Source: Streptosporangium becharense
Lineage (GTDB): Bacteria > Actinomycetota > Actinomycetes > Streptosporangiales > Streptosporangiaceae
NCBI RefSeq assembly: GCF_014204985.1
Contig: NZ_JACHMP010000001.1
Span: 6,944,001-7,008,000 of the forward strand
Length of the DNA: 64,000 bases
Reading direction: 5' to 3'
Below are positions 53,268 to 62,114 of the stretch, one piece after another. Within the stretch, counting starts at the first letter, position 1. Every line of letters starts with the position of its first letter. The position numbers were made by a program, and so were the translations under genes. The notes below the pieces were generated by a model. That model saw only the letters and a list, made by a program, of their open reading frames with translations, did no database searches and was not told the DNA's origin.

Positions 53268-54395
53268 TCACCGGTCGCGATGCATCGCCCATTCGGCGAT
53301 CGTGGCGAGATCGGCACGCGCTGTCTTCTGCGGTTCGGCACGGTCCAGACATGCCAGAGCCAGCGTGATCTGGCGCCGGCCCTCCGCCTCCACCGCCGCC
53401 CGGCCCCCCGCCGCCTCGATCAGGGCGGTCATCGACGCGCACTCCTCCCGGCCCGGAGGCTCCGGGCGTCGGTACAGCGCGGCGAGACGCCGGCCCGCCT
53501 CGCTCGCGTCGGCCAGTGCCGTGATCACCGGCAGCGTCTTCTTGCGCGCGGCGACGTCCGCCCCCACGGGCTTGCCCGTCCGGTCCGCCCGCCCCCAGAT
53601 GCCCAGGATGTCGTCGGCGCACTGGAACGCCACTCCGAGATGCCGTCCGAAACGGCCCAGTTCTCTCGCCCGTTCCGGGGACGAGCCCCCCAGCAGAGCG
53701 CCGAGCATGCACGCGCCGCCGAGCAGAGCGCCGGTCTTGAGCTCGGCCATCGATCGGTACTCCGCCGCGGTGACGTCGTCTCGGGACTCGAACGCGAGGT
53801 CATCGCTCTGTCCGCGCATGAGATCCGCCATGGTGTCGATCAGTACGTCGGTCAGGGCCGGGTCCCCCGTGCCGGTGAGCACCTGAAGCGAGAGAATCTG
53901 CAGGGCGTCTCCGGCGAGCACGGCCGCCCCGACGCCGAACCGCACCCACGCCGCCGGTCGATGCCTCCGCATCCGGTCCGCGTCCATCACGTCGTCGTGC
54001 AGCAACGAGAAGTTGTGCACGAGCTCCACCGCCACGGCTCCGGGGACCGCGCGCCGCGCGTCCCCGCCCACGGCTCGCGCCGCACCGAGCACCAGCGCTG
54101 AGCGCAGAGCCTTCCCCCCGTTCCCGGACGTCGCCTCATCCGCCGCCGACCCGTCCGCCCATCCGAAGTGGTACTCCGCCACGCGGCGCTCTCGCTCGGG
54201 CAGCTTCACGATGGTCCGGCGCAGCGCCGGCCGCACCAACGCCTCCGCCTCCGCGAGCACCTGCGCGGCCGAAGTCACCGTGCCGGCTCGCGCTCCGGAC
54301 CTGACGGAACTGCGCGGGTCGGCCGATGGGGAGAGGAGGTCTATGATCGAAGTGTCATTCGACAATGCGCCACTAAGCTCGCTCGACATGGGCAT
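53268..54395 (-). CDS. Polyprenyl (probably geranylgeranyl) diphosphate synthase
   Basis: 375-residue trans-isoprenyl diphosphate synthase that condenses IPP with allylic diphosphates. First Asp-rich motif DDVMD at 134-138, second DDILG at 261-265, followed by DRTGKPVGADVAARKKTLPV. Phe at position -5 before the first motif is the pattern of archaeal-type GGPP synthases, so C20 is the best guess, C15 not excluded. Start ATG 54395 (or 54389). The gene is transcribed away from the inverted repeat at 54410-54542 and followed by P450 A after 139 bp. Confidence 0.9.
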   Translation of the reverse strand: MPMSSELSGALSNDTSIIDLLSPSADPRSSVRSGARAGTVTSAAQVLAEAEALVRPALRRTIVKLPERERRVAEYHFGWADGSAADEATSGNGGKALRSALVLGAARAVGGDARRAVPGAVAVELVHNFSLLHDDVMDADRMRRHRPAAWVRFGVGAAVLAGDALQILSLQVLTGTGDPALTDVLIDTMADLMRGQSDDLAFESRDDVTAAEYRSMAELKTGALLGGACMLGALLGGSSPERARELGRFGRHLGVAFQCADDILGIWGRADRTGKPVGADVAARKKTLPVITALADASEAGRRLAALYRRPEPPGREECASMTALIEAAGGRAAVEAEGRRQITLALACLDRAEPQKTARADLATIAEWAMHRDR

Positions 54396-54409
54396 TCGCT
54401 CTCAGGAGT

Positions 54410-54542
54410 GGCTCCGCCCGGGTGCGGAAGCAGGACTCGGACTCGGCCAAGGTGGTCCACCGCCCTTGTGAACGGCTTGAATCGCTTGTCGGTGTTGTCC
54501 CGGCCTTGTGAACACGTGATCACTTGGGAGGATGTGCCCGGG
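54410..54542 (-). repeat. Left copy of the 133-bp inverted repeat, upstream of the prenyl synthase
   Basis: The reverse complement of this segment matches 59311-59443 with about 15 differences by hand alignment (including two 1-bp indels). It ends 15 bp before the prenyl synthase start codon and contains the palindrome GTGATCAC at 54516-54523 within AACACGTGATCACTT. Its position relative to the start codon and that of the right copy make a shared promoter/operator the simplest reading. Confidence 0.85.
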
Positions 54543-54940
54543 CAGGGATCCGCCCGTGCCGACGTCACATCCGCCGTACCCGCCGGATTCCGGCGGCGGA
54601 CGGTTGAGCCGGTCCACGCGGGCCGGACGCCGCAGGAACCGGCCGAGGAGTCCGCGCCGGCCGCGATGAAGGTCGCCACGATGAGGGTCCGACCATCGCC
54701 GAGCAGGAGGATCGGGCCCGGGTGCCGGGTGTGCCGCCAGGGCCGCCGGGGGGCCACCGGAGATTTCTCGCCCTCCCGGGAGGCACGCGATGGTCGTCGA
54801 CAGGCGTGGCAAGCCGTTCACAAGGAGGGGCGGCGATCGTCGGCGGAAGACTGCACCGACCGGCTGTGCGGTATGAGCGGGAGCTTCGTCACCCGTACAC
54901 GCTGACCGCCGAGAGCGGCCGAAAGGAAGAGCGCGCGATC
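54543..54940. other. Gene-free part of the divergent region before dxs
   Basis: About 400 bp between the left inverted repeat and the dxs start with no supported gene. A weak open frame runs through it in the dxs frame but lacks a ribosome-binding site and homology. A short inverted repeat CCGCCG...CGGCGG surrounds 54581-54600. Confidence 0.4.
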
Positions 54941-56836
54941 GTGTTGGCTGATATCCGTTCGCCCCGAGACCTGAAGGCTCTGACACCGGGGCAACTCGCC
55001 GGGATCGGTGCGGAGATTCGCGCGTTCCTGGTGGATGCGGTGTCTCGCACCGGCGGCCATCTCGGCTCGAACCTCGGGGTGGTCGAGTTGACGCTGGCGC
55101 TGCACCGCGTCTTCGACTCCCCCGGGGATCGCATCCTGTGGGACACCGGTCACCAGGCCTACGTGCACAAGCTGCTCACCGGCCGGCAGGACTTCTCCCG
55201 GCTACGGCAGCAAGGCGGGCTGTCCGGCTACCCGTGCCGGGCCGAGTCCGCGCACGACGTCATCGAGAACTCCCACGCCTCCACGGCCCTGTCGTACGCC
55301 GACGGCATCGCGCGGGCACTGCGCGTTCAGGGCATGACCGGCAGAGCCGTGGTCGCGGTCATCGGGGACGGCGCGTTGACCGGTGGGATGGCCTGGGAGG
55401 CGCTGAACAACATCGCCGCGAGCCCCGACCTTCCCGTGATCATCGTGGTCAACGACAACGGCCGCTCCTACGCCCCGACCGTCGGGGCGCTCGCCGGGCA
55501 CCTGGGCACGCTACGAGCTGCCGACCGCGACGGGCGTCCTGCGCGGCCGGCGTTCTTCGACGCCCTGGGTCTGCCCTACATCGGCCCGATCGACGGCCAC
55601 GACATCGGTGCGACCGAATCGGCGCTGCGGGCGGCTCGCGAGGCGGGTGGGCCGATGGTCGTGCACTGTGTGACGCAGAAGGGGCGGGGGTACCGGCATG
55701 CGGAAGATGACGTCCGTGACCATTTCCACGGCATCGGGGTCATCGACCCGCTCACTGGCCGGTCGGCCGGAGCCGGACTCCCACCCAGCTGGACGTCGGT
55801 GTTCGGTGCGGAGATGGTACGGGTCGGTGCGACACGCCCCGATGTGGTGGCGCTGACCGCGGCGATGCTCGCCCCAACTGGATTGGGCCCCTTCGCCCAG
55901 GCGTATCCGGATCGGGTGATCGACGTGGGCATCGCCGAGCAGCACGCGGCGACCTGCGCGGCCGGTCTGGCGGCGGGGGGCCTGCATCCGGTGGTGGCCG
56001 TCTATGCCACCTTCCTCAACCGGGCCTTCGACCAGGTGTTGACGGACGCGGCGCTGCACCGCGCCGGGGTGACGTTCGTGTTGGACAGGGCCGGGGTCAC
56101 CGGTGATGACGGGCCCAGTCACAACGGGATGTGGGACATGTCGGTGCTACAGGTCGTACCCGGCCTGCGCCTGGCCGCGCCTCGCGACGCCGCCCAGCTG
56201 GGGGCACAGCTGAATGAGGCACTGGATGTGGATGACGCGCCGACGGTGGTGCGCTTCCCCAAGGGGGCGGTCGGGCCGGACATCCCGGCGGTGGAGCGCG
56301 TCGGCACCCTGGACGTGCTCGCCCGCACCACGGCGGCCGCGGACCACCACGAGGTGGTGCTGGTCAGCGTGGGGGCGATGGCCTCCACCTGCCTGCAGGT
56401 CGCCGACCGGCTCGCCGCCCACGGCACAGGGGTCACGGTCGTCGACCCGCGCTGGGTCAAGCCGATCGACCCGGCACTGCTGGACATGGCCAGACAGTGC
56501 GACCTCGTCGTCACGGTCGAGGACAACACGCGCATCGGTGGTGTGGGCGCCGCCATCACCCAGATGATGCAGGACTCCGGCCTCGCGGTGCCCTGCCGCG
56601 CCTTCGGGATCCCCGCCGAGTTCCTGCCCGTGGCCGGACGCGGTCAACTGCTGGAGGAACTCGGTCTGACCCCCGCCGCGCTGGAGCAGGACATCCTGCG
56701 CCGGCTGTCCGACCACCCGCCGACGCGTCGGCCGCGGCGAACACCCCGGCCCCCTCATGAAGTAGGGACCTTCCGGAGCGGAGAGCATGACGACCCGACG
56801 AGCGAAGAAGGGCAAGGTAATGGAACCTCCCACTAA
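54941..56836 (+). CDS. dxs: 1-deoxy-D-xylulose-5-phosphate synthase
   Basis: First MEP-pathway enzyme: thiamine-dependent condensation of pyruvate and glyceraldehyde 3-phosphate. 631 residues from the GTG at 54941, normal for Dxs. TPP-binding [16 protein letters not shown] near 141-156, catalytic Glu in [17 protein letters not shown] near 333, and the transketolase C-domain. A duplicated dxs is expected here (a housekeeping copy should exist elsewhere); location in the cluster suggests dedicated precursor supply. Its last 50 bp overlap the start of ispH, so the C-terminal tail ([13 protein letters not shown]) is unusual and probably dispensable. Confidence 0.92.
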   Translation: MLADIRSPRDLKALTPGQLAGIGAEIRAFLVDAVSRTGGHLGSNLGVVELTLALHRVFDSPGDRILWDTGHQAYVHKLLTGRQDFSRLRQQGGLSGYPCRAESAHDVIENSHASTALSYADGIARALRVQGMTGRAVVAVIGDGALTGGMAWEALNNIAASPDLPVIIVVNDNGRSYAPTVGALAGHLGTLRAADRDGRPARPAFFDALGLPYIGPIDGHDIGATESALRAAREAGGPMVVHCVTQKGRGYRHAEDDVRDHFHGIGVIDPLTGRSAGAGLPPSWTSVFGAEMVRVGATRPDVVALTAAMLAPTGLGPFAQAYPDRVIDVGIAEQHAATCAAGLAAGGLHPVVAVYATFLNRAFDQVLTDAALHRAGVTFVLDRAGVTGDDGPSHNGMWDMSVLQVVPGLRLAAPRDAAQLGAQLNEALDVDDAPTVVRFPKGAVGPDIPAVERVGTLDVLARTTAAADHHEVVLVSVGAMASTCLQVADRLAAHGTGVTVVDPRWVKPIDPALLDMARQCDLVVTVEDNTRIGGVGAAITQMMQDSGLAVPCRAFGIPAEFLPVAGRGQLLEELGLTPAALEQDILRRLSDHPPTRRPRRTPRPPHEVGTFRSGEHDDPTSEEGQGNGTSH

Positions 56837-57770
56837 ACGGGTCCTGGTCGCCAGACCGCACGGATACTGCGCCGGTGTCGACCGGGCGGTCCGGACCGTG
56901 GAGAAGGCCCTGGAGACCTACGGGCCGCCGATCTACGTACGCAAGCAGATCGTGCACAACCGGCACGTGGTCGAGACCCTCGAAGCGCGCGGCGCGGTGT
57001 TCGTCGAGGAGAACGACGAGGTGCCCGAAGGCGCCGTCGTGGTGTTCTCCGCACACGGCGTCGCACCCGAGGTGCACGCCTCGGCCGCGGCTCGCGCGCT
57101 GAAGACCATCGACGCCACCTGCCCCCTGGTGACCAAGGTGCACAACGAGGCGCGCCGCTTCGCCGCCGCCGACTACGACATCCTTCTCATCGGTCACCAG
57201 GGACACGAGGAGGTGATCGGCACCACTGGCCAGGCACCCGAGCGCATCCACGTGATCGACGGTCCGCAGGACGTCTCGGATGTGACGGTGCGCGACCCGG
57301 CGAAGGTGGCCTGGCTGTCGCAGACCACCTTGTCGGTGGACGAGACGACGCAGACGGTGGAGCTGCTTCGGCAACGGTTCCCGCTGCTGACGTCACCGCC
57401 GAGCGACGACATCTGCTACGCCACTCAGAACAGGCAGCAGGCGGTCAAGCAGATCGCGCCATCCTGCGATGTGGTCATCGTCGTCGGGTCACGCAACTCC
57501 TCCAACTCGGTGCGTCTTGTCGAGGTCGCACTCGACGCCGGCGCCCGCGCCGCCCATCTCATCGACTTCGCCCACGAGATCGACGACGCGTGGCTGGCCG
57601 ACGCCGGCACGGTCGGGCTGACCGCAGGGGCCTCGGTGCCCGAGGTACTGGTCGAGGACACGCTGGCCTGGCTGGTCGAGCGGGGATTCACCGATGTCAC
57701 GGCGGTGGCGGGTGCGCGGGAAACGACGGTCTTCGCCCTGCCGCAAGAGGCTCGGGTGAGCCGGGGTTGA
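56787..57770 (+). CDS. ispH: 4-hydroxy-3-methylbut-2-enyl diphosphate reductase
   Basis: Last MEP-pathway step, giving IPP and DMAPP with a [4Fe-4S] cluster. 327 residues from ATG 56787, 316 from ATG 56820. The three cluster cysteines are at 28 (HGYCAGV), 112 (DATCPLV) and 210 (DICYATQ); the catalytic Glu region and HGVAPEVH are present. Overlaps the end of dxs by 50 bp, so the two form one unit. With dxs it supplies C5 units to the cluster. Confidence 0.93.
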   Translation: MTTRRAKKGKVMEPPTKRVLVARPHGYCAGVDRAVRTVEKALETYGPPIYVRKQIVHNRHVVETLEARGAVFVEENDEVPEGAVVVFSAHGVAPEVHASAAARALKTIDATCPLVTKVHNEARRFAAADYDILLIGHQGHEEVIGTTGQAPERIHVIDGPQDVSDVTVRDPAKVAWLSQTTLSVDETTQTVELLRQRFPLLTSPPSDDICYATQNRQQAVKQIAPSCDVVIVVGSRNSSNSVRLVEVALDAGARAAHLIDFAHEIDDAWLADAGTVGLTAGASVPEVLVEDTLAWLVERGFTDVTAVAGARETTVFALPQEARVSRG

Positions 57771-57830
57771 CGCCGATCCGGTTTTTCCATGATCTGAGCT
57801 GCCTGAACCAGCGGATAGAGAGGTTCGCCA

Positions 57831-59210
57831 GTGAAACCGGCTGAAGCACGGATGCGATCGAAGAGCCTGATACCGCCGAAGGTTCCGAGCTACCCGTTGG
57901 TCGGCTCGTCGCCGGCCCTGCTACGGGGCAAGTTCGGCTTTCTGCGGGAGACCCGGGAGAAGTACGGTGACGTCTTCGAGCTGGATCTCGGTTTCGCTGT
58001 GTTCACCGTCGTGTGCCACCCCCGGCACGCGCAACACCTCCTGGTGGACAACACGCGCAACTACGTCAAGAGCGGTCCCTTGTGGGATGGCATCCGGACA
58101 CTGCTGGGCGACGGGCTGCCGTTCGTCGAGGGCGACGTCTGGAAGAGGAACCGCCTGCTCATGCAGCCGGCCTTCCACCGCCAGCGGCTGATCGGGCTGG
58201 TGGACGGCATGGTGGACGCCATTGACGAGGTCTTCGACGACTGGGCCGGATGGGCCCAGGCGGGCGAGCCCTTCGACATCGGGGCGGCCTGCAACCGGTT
58301 GACCATGCACGTGCTCGTGCGTGCCCTGTTCGGTACGGGGATGCAGCCGGGCGAGCCGGAGCGGATCGGCGAGGCGTTCGACTACGCCATCCGCTACATG
58401 ATGATCGGCTCATTGTCGACGAGGTGGCCACAATGGCTGCCCATGCCTGGCCGGGCCCGCTACCACCGCGCTATCCGGAAGATCGACGAGATCGTCCGCC
58501 ACATCGTCGATCGGGGACGGCAGGGCCTGGATCAGGACGGGGCTCACCTGCTCGCCCTGCTGCTCAACACGGTGGATGCGGACACGGGCGAGCGGATGAC
58601 GGACCGGCAACTCCGGGATGAGACCGTGACGCTCTTCGCGGCCGGCTACGAGACCACCGCGGTGACGCTGTCCTTCGCGTTCCACCTGATGGCCCAGTAC
58701 CCGGAGGCGGCCCAGCGGATGCGGGACGAGGTGGACACGGTGCTCGGCCGGCGCAGGCCCGGCTTCGGCGACCTGGCCGCACTGCCCTACACCCGTAACG
58801 TGCTGCTCGAGGCGGTCCGCCTGTACTCGCCCGCCTACTACCTGACTCGTACGGCTGTAGGGGAGGACGAGATCGACGGGTTCCGGATTCCGGCGGGACG
58901 GCAGGTGCTGATCGCCACGTATCTGATCCACCATCACCCGGAGGTCTGGCCGGATCCGCTGCGTTTCGACCCGGATCGTTTCACGCCGCAGCGCTCGGAG
59001 GGGCGGCACAAGCAGGCGCTGATGGCCTTCGGTGCCGGACAGCGGCAATGCATCGGAAAAGAGTTCGCCCTGACGGAGGCGCATCTCGTTCTGGCCCGAG
59101 CGGTCCAGCGCTACATCCTGGCGCCCGTACCGGGACGCGAGAATCAGGTCGGCATGGCGGCCAGTGCCCGCGCCAAGGACGGGGTGTGGGTGCGTATGAG
59201 GCATCGCTAG
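57831..59210 (+). CDS. Cytochrome P450 B of the terpene cluster
   Basis: 459 residues. I-helix motif AGYETTAVTL, ExxR in LEAVRLYSP, heme loop FGAGQRQCIGKEF with Cys407. It differs clearly from the two paralogous P450s of the cluster and resembles CYP110/CYP3A-like bacterial P450s with an acidic-Thr pair ET. Probably a second oxidation of the terpene. GTG start, GAGAGG 8 nt upstream; 60 bp after ispH, so likely in the same transcript. Confidence 0.92.
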   Translation: MKPAEARMRSKSLIPPKVPSYPLVGSSPALLRGKFGFLRETREKYGDVFELDLGFAVFTVVCHPRHAQHLLVDNTRNYVKSGPLWDGIRTLLGDGLPFVEGDVWKRNRLLMQPAFHRQRLIGLVDGMVDAIDEVFDDWAGWAQAGEPFDIGAACNRLTMHVLVRALFGTGMQPGEPERIGEAFDYAIRYMMIGSLSTRWPQWLPMPGRARYHRAIRKIDEIVRHIVDRGRQGLDQDGAHLLALLLNTVDADTGERMTDRQLRDETVTLFAAGYETTAVTLSFAFHLMAQYPEAAQRMRDEVDTVLGRRRPGFGDLAALPYTRNVLLEAVRLYSPAYYLTRTAVGEDEIDGFRIPAGRQVLIATYLIHHHPEVWPDPLRFDPDRFTPQRSEGRHKQALMAFGAGQRQCIGKEFALTEAHLVLARAVQRYILAPVPGRENQVGMAASARAKDGVWVRMRHR

Positions 59211-59310
59211 TGTCCTGCGCCGGATATCCGCTGCTCGGGTTCCTCGTGACCGTCTTCGTGACAAGTCCTGGCGCCGCGGTCGAAGGCCGTGCCGGCCGGC
59301 GTGGGCTCCC

Positions 59311-59443
59311 CCCGGGCACGTCCTCCCGAGTGATCACGTGTCCGCAAGGCCGGGGGCAACACCGACAAGCGATTCAAGCCGTCCACAAGGGCGGTGGGCC
59401 ACCTTGGCCGAGTTCGGGCCCTGCCTCTGAACCCGGGGGAGCC
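59311..59443 (+). repeat. Right copy of the 133-bp inverted repeat, upstream of the terpene synthase
   Basis: Reverse-complement partner of 54410-54542. The best-kept blocks are CCGACAAGCGATTCAAGCCG (59361-59380), GTGATCACGTG (59330-59340) and CCACCTTGGCCGAG (59399-59412). It lies 60 bp upstream of the terpene synthase start codon. The intervening genes dxs, ispH and P450 B are bracketed by the two copies. Confidence 0.85.
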
Positions 59444-59503
59444 GTAGGGCTCTTCGCCGGGGCTTGACGATCTCGCTCACACTACTAGTCCCGTGGAGCT
59501 TTC

Positions 59504-60610
59504 ATGGCCATCACGACCCCGCTGCGCATCGATCTGCCCCCCGCCTACTGCCCGATTCCCGCGGAGATCAATGACAACTTCGAAGAGTGCAAGCGCCGCG
59601 GCCTGAGCTGGATGGGCGAACACGGATTCTGCCCCGATGACGCGGCCCGGCTCCGGGTCGCGGACACCGACTCGGCGGAGTGGTGTGCCCAGGCGATGCC
59701 CCACGCCGGCCCCGAGCGCCTGCAGGTCGCCACGGACTGGACCTACCTGATGTTCGTCTTCGACGACCTGTTCTGCGACACGGGCGAGAGCAGCACGAAC
59801 ACCAACGCCTTCGTCGAGGCCGCCGCCCGCATCATGCACCTGTTCGAGGCCCCCGACGGTGCGACCATGGACGCCGCCAACCCCTTCACCGCCCCCATCC
59901 GCGACCTCGCCCTGCGCGTCCGGCGCTGCGCGACCCCGGCCCAGGTCCGGCGCTGGATAGAGGCGCACCGGACGTGGCTGCTCGGCGTGGCGTGGCAGAT
60001 CGCCGCCCAGTCGTCGGGAACCCGGCTGAGTCTCAACGACTACACGGTCATGCGCCTGGGCACCTGCGGCGGCCTCCCCTGCGCCGCGATGGTGGAAGAG
60101 GAGGAGGTGCCCGCCAGTGAGCTGAACGGCCCTAAGGTGCGCGCACTCACCGAGGCCGCGTGCCTGACCGCCGGTTGGGACAACGACCTGGCCTCCTACG
60201 GCAAGGAACTCTGGTACGCCCAGCAGACCTCCGATGCCCGGCAAGGCATCGCCACCAACCTCGTCGACGTGCTCATAGACCTTCACGGCTACACCCGCGA
60301 CCAGGCTCTGCAGGAAGCCACCCGGATGCGGGACCACACGACGCACCTGTTCGTCCGGCTGCGCGAGCAGGTGCTGCCCACGGCCAGTGCCCCGCTGCGC
60401 CACTACGTCAACGCCCTGGGCACCAGCATGCGCGCCACGGTCGACGTCGGAGTCACCACCGCGCGTTACACCAACCCCGACGGTGCCCACCCCGGCGCGG
60501 TCCACATCACCTCAAGCCTGACCGACAGGCCGCCGGTCGGGGCTGCGGATCCGCTTCCCATCCCCGCGATCGCCTGGTGGTGGGACCTGCTCGATCGCGG
60601 CACGGTCTGA
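59504..60610 (+). CDS. Class I terpene synthase (cyclase)
   Basis: Metal-dependent cyclisation of a prenyl diphosphate, 368 residues. Asp-rich motif FDDLFCD with Asp87/88/92, NSE triad WDNDLASYGKE with Asn227, Ser231, Glu235 and Lys234, and the C-terminal RY pair in TTARYTNPD. Bacterial family 2 terpene synthase. Because the cluster has its own GGPP-type synthase and MEP genes, a diterpene product is likely; a sesquiterpene cannot be excluded. GGAG 5 nt before the ATG. P450 C follows after 17 bp. Confidence 0.92.
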   Translation: MAITTPLRIDLPPAYCPIPAEINDNFEECKRRGLSWMGEHGFCPDDAARLRVADTDSAEWCAQAMPHAGPERLQVATDWTYLMFVFDDLFCDTGESSTNTNAFVEAAARIMHLFEAPDGATMDAANPFTAPIRDLALRVRRCATPAQVRRWIEAHRTWLLGVAWQIAAQSSGTRLSLNDYTVMRLGTCGGLPCAAMVEEEEVPASELNGPKVRALTEAACLTAGWDNDLASYGKELWYAQQTSDARQGIATNLVDVLIDLHGYTRDQALQEATRMRDHTTHLFVRLREQVLPTASAPLRHYVNALGTSMRATVDVGVTTARYTNPDGAHPGAVHITSSLTDRPPVGAADPLPIPAIAWWWDLLDRGTV

Positions 60611-60627
60611 GACGGGAGACAGCTGCG

Positions 60628-61983
60628 ATGCCCGTAGAGAGCAGCCGTGGCGGCGCTTCCCGGCAGGCCGGCGTCATTCCCCTGTACCGTTTGCTGCCGA
60701 TGTTCGCACGGGGCCCGGTCAACGCGTTCGCGGAGGTCGGCAGGCGGGCACGGGGGGAAGTCGTACGGCTCGATCTGGGGCCGTTCCGCCCCTATCTGGT
60801 CACCCATCCCGAGCACGTCCAGCATGTGATGCGTGACAACTGGACGAACTACCCCCGGGTCGGCAAGGTCTACGGCACCATGCAACGGCTCAGCGGTACC
60901 ACCCTCGCCACCGAGGGGCCGGACTGGGAGTCGGCTCGGAAGGCTCTTCAACCCATGTTCACGGCCAGGCGCGTCACGTCGCTCAACGACGAACTGGCCG
61001 ACGTGATCACGGAACGTGTCGACCGGCTGGATGGGGCAGCCCGGTCGGGGCAGCCGATCGACGCCGCCAAGACGATGGCCGACATCGTGATCGCGATGAC
61101 CACCAGGCTTTTCTTCGGCGAGAAGAGCTCCCTTGAGAACGGAGAACGGCTGACCCGGGCGTTCGACAGAGCCGTCAAGCTGGGGGGTCTCCGCACGATC
61201 ATGCCTCTCGTGCCCGACTCCGTCCCGCTGCCGGGCGATCGGGCCTTCGCGAACGCCGTCAAGACCGTCGACGAGGTGGTGTATCCGCTGATCCGCAAGG
61301 CCCGCGCCGCCTCCGACGACGGCCACGACGTGATCTCCGCGTTGTGCCGGGCACGCGACGGGAGCGAGGTCGGTGACCGGCAGGTCCGTGACGACCTCGT
61401 CACCGCCTTCATGGCCGCGACCGACACGACGACGCAGACCCTGACCTGGTTATGGCCGGTGCTCCACACCCACCTGCGGGTGGCGGCCCGGCTCTACGAC
61501 GAGATCGACCGCGTCGTCGGCACCGGACCGGTCCTCTCGTCGCACATCCCGGAACTGCGCTACACCAAGATGGTCCTGCAAGAGGTCCTCCGCCTGTACC
61601 CGTCGGGGTGGATCCTTCCGAGGACCGCCGTCGTGTCCGAAGACATCGGCGGAGTGCCGATCGACGCCGGCTCGACGGTGTTGATCTGTTCTTACGCCAC
61701 CCACCGGCTGGAGGAGTTCTGGGACCGCCCGCTCGACTTCGACCCCGAGCGCTTCTTGCCGGAGATCGACACGCGCCGGCACCGCTACGCCTACTTCCCC
61801 TTCGGCGGCGGCCCCCACCAGTGCATCGGCCAGCACCTGTTCTACATCGAGGCACTGCTCACCGTCGCCACCATCCTGAGCCGGTTCCGGCCGCGGATGC
61901 GCAACTCCGGGCCGTTCACCCCCTTTCCCGGCGTGGTGTTGCGTCCCAAGCAGAAGATAGAGCTGGACCTCGTACCGGTGTAA
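60628..61983 (+). CDS. Cytochrome P450 C of the terpene cluster (paralog of P450 A)
   Basis: 451 residues; heme loop FGGGPHQCIGQHL with Cys399, ExxR in QEVLRLYP. The I-helix reads MAATDTTTQTL: the usual Gly before x-D/E-T-T is Ala, whereas P450 A keeps AGTDTT. Very similar to P450 A over the full length, so the two arose by duplication. ATG 60628 preceded by GGGAG, 17 bp after the terpene synthase stop. Stop TAA at 61981; beyond it the sequence CGCTCCCCGCAC is still shared with the P450 A reading frame. Confidence 0.92.
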   Translation: MPVESSRGGASRQAGVIPLYRLLPMFARGPVNAFAEVGRRARGEVVRLDLGPFRPYLVTHPEHVQHVMRDNWTNYPRVGKVYGTMQRLSGTTLATEGPDWESARKALQPMFTARRVTSLNDELADVITERVDRLDGAARSGQPIDAAKTMADIVIAMTTRLFFGEKSSLENGERLTRAFDRAVKLGGLRTIMPLVPDSVPLPGDRAFANAVKTVDEVVYPLIRKARAASDDGHDVISALCRARDGSEVGDRQVRDDLVTAFMAATDTTTQTLTWLWPVLHTHLRVAARLYDEIDRVVGTGPVLSSHIPELRYTKMVLQEVLRLYPSGWILPRTAVVSEDIGGVPIDAGSTVLICSYATHRLEEFWDRPLDFDPERFLPEIDTRRHRYAYFPFGGGPHQCIGQHLFYIEALLTVATILSRFRPRMRNSGPFTPFPGVVLRPKQKIELDLVPV

Positions 61984-62013
61984 CGCTCCCCGCACAAGGC
62001 CGAGATCCCCACC

Positions 62014-62062
62014 GGTGCCCGGTGCCCGGTGCCCGGTGCCCGGTGCCCGGTGCCCGGTGCCC
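62014..62062. repeat. Seven 7-bp tandem repeats GGTGCCC
   Basis: Seven exact units directly downstream of P450 C, 30 bp after its stop. A microsatellite at the cluster edge; no function visible. Confidence 0.9.
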
Positions 62063-62114
62063 GGACCGGCGTACCGGGCCGCCCGTCCAGCCGCGTGCGG
62101 GCCGCCCTGGGCGT

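Noticed and set aside
51701-53368. Long plus-strand frame opposite P450 A
   Set aside because: Shadow frame; heme and I-helix motifs are on the minus strand.
54722-54940. N-terminal extension of dxs in frame
   Set aside because: No ribosome-binding site, no similarity to Dxs N-termini, Arg/Gly-rich; the GTG at 54941 gives the normal family length.
62014-62062. Seven tandem units considered as a CRISPR-like or attachment site
   Set aside because: 7-bp units without spacers are a simple microsatellite; no cas, integrase or tRNA nearby.
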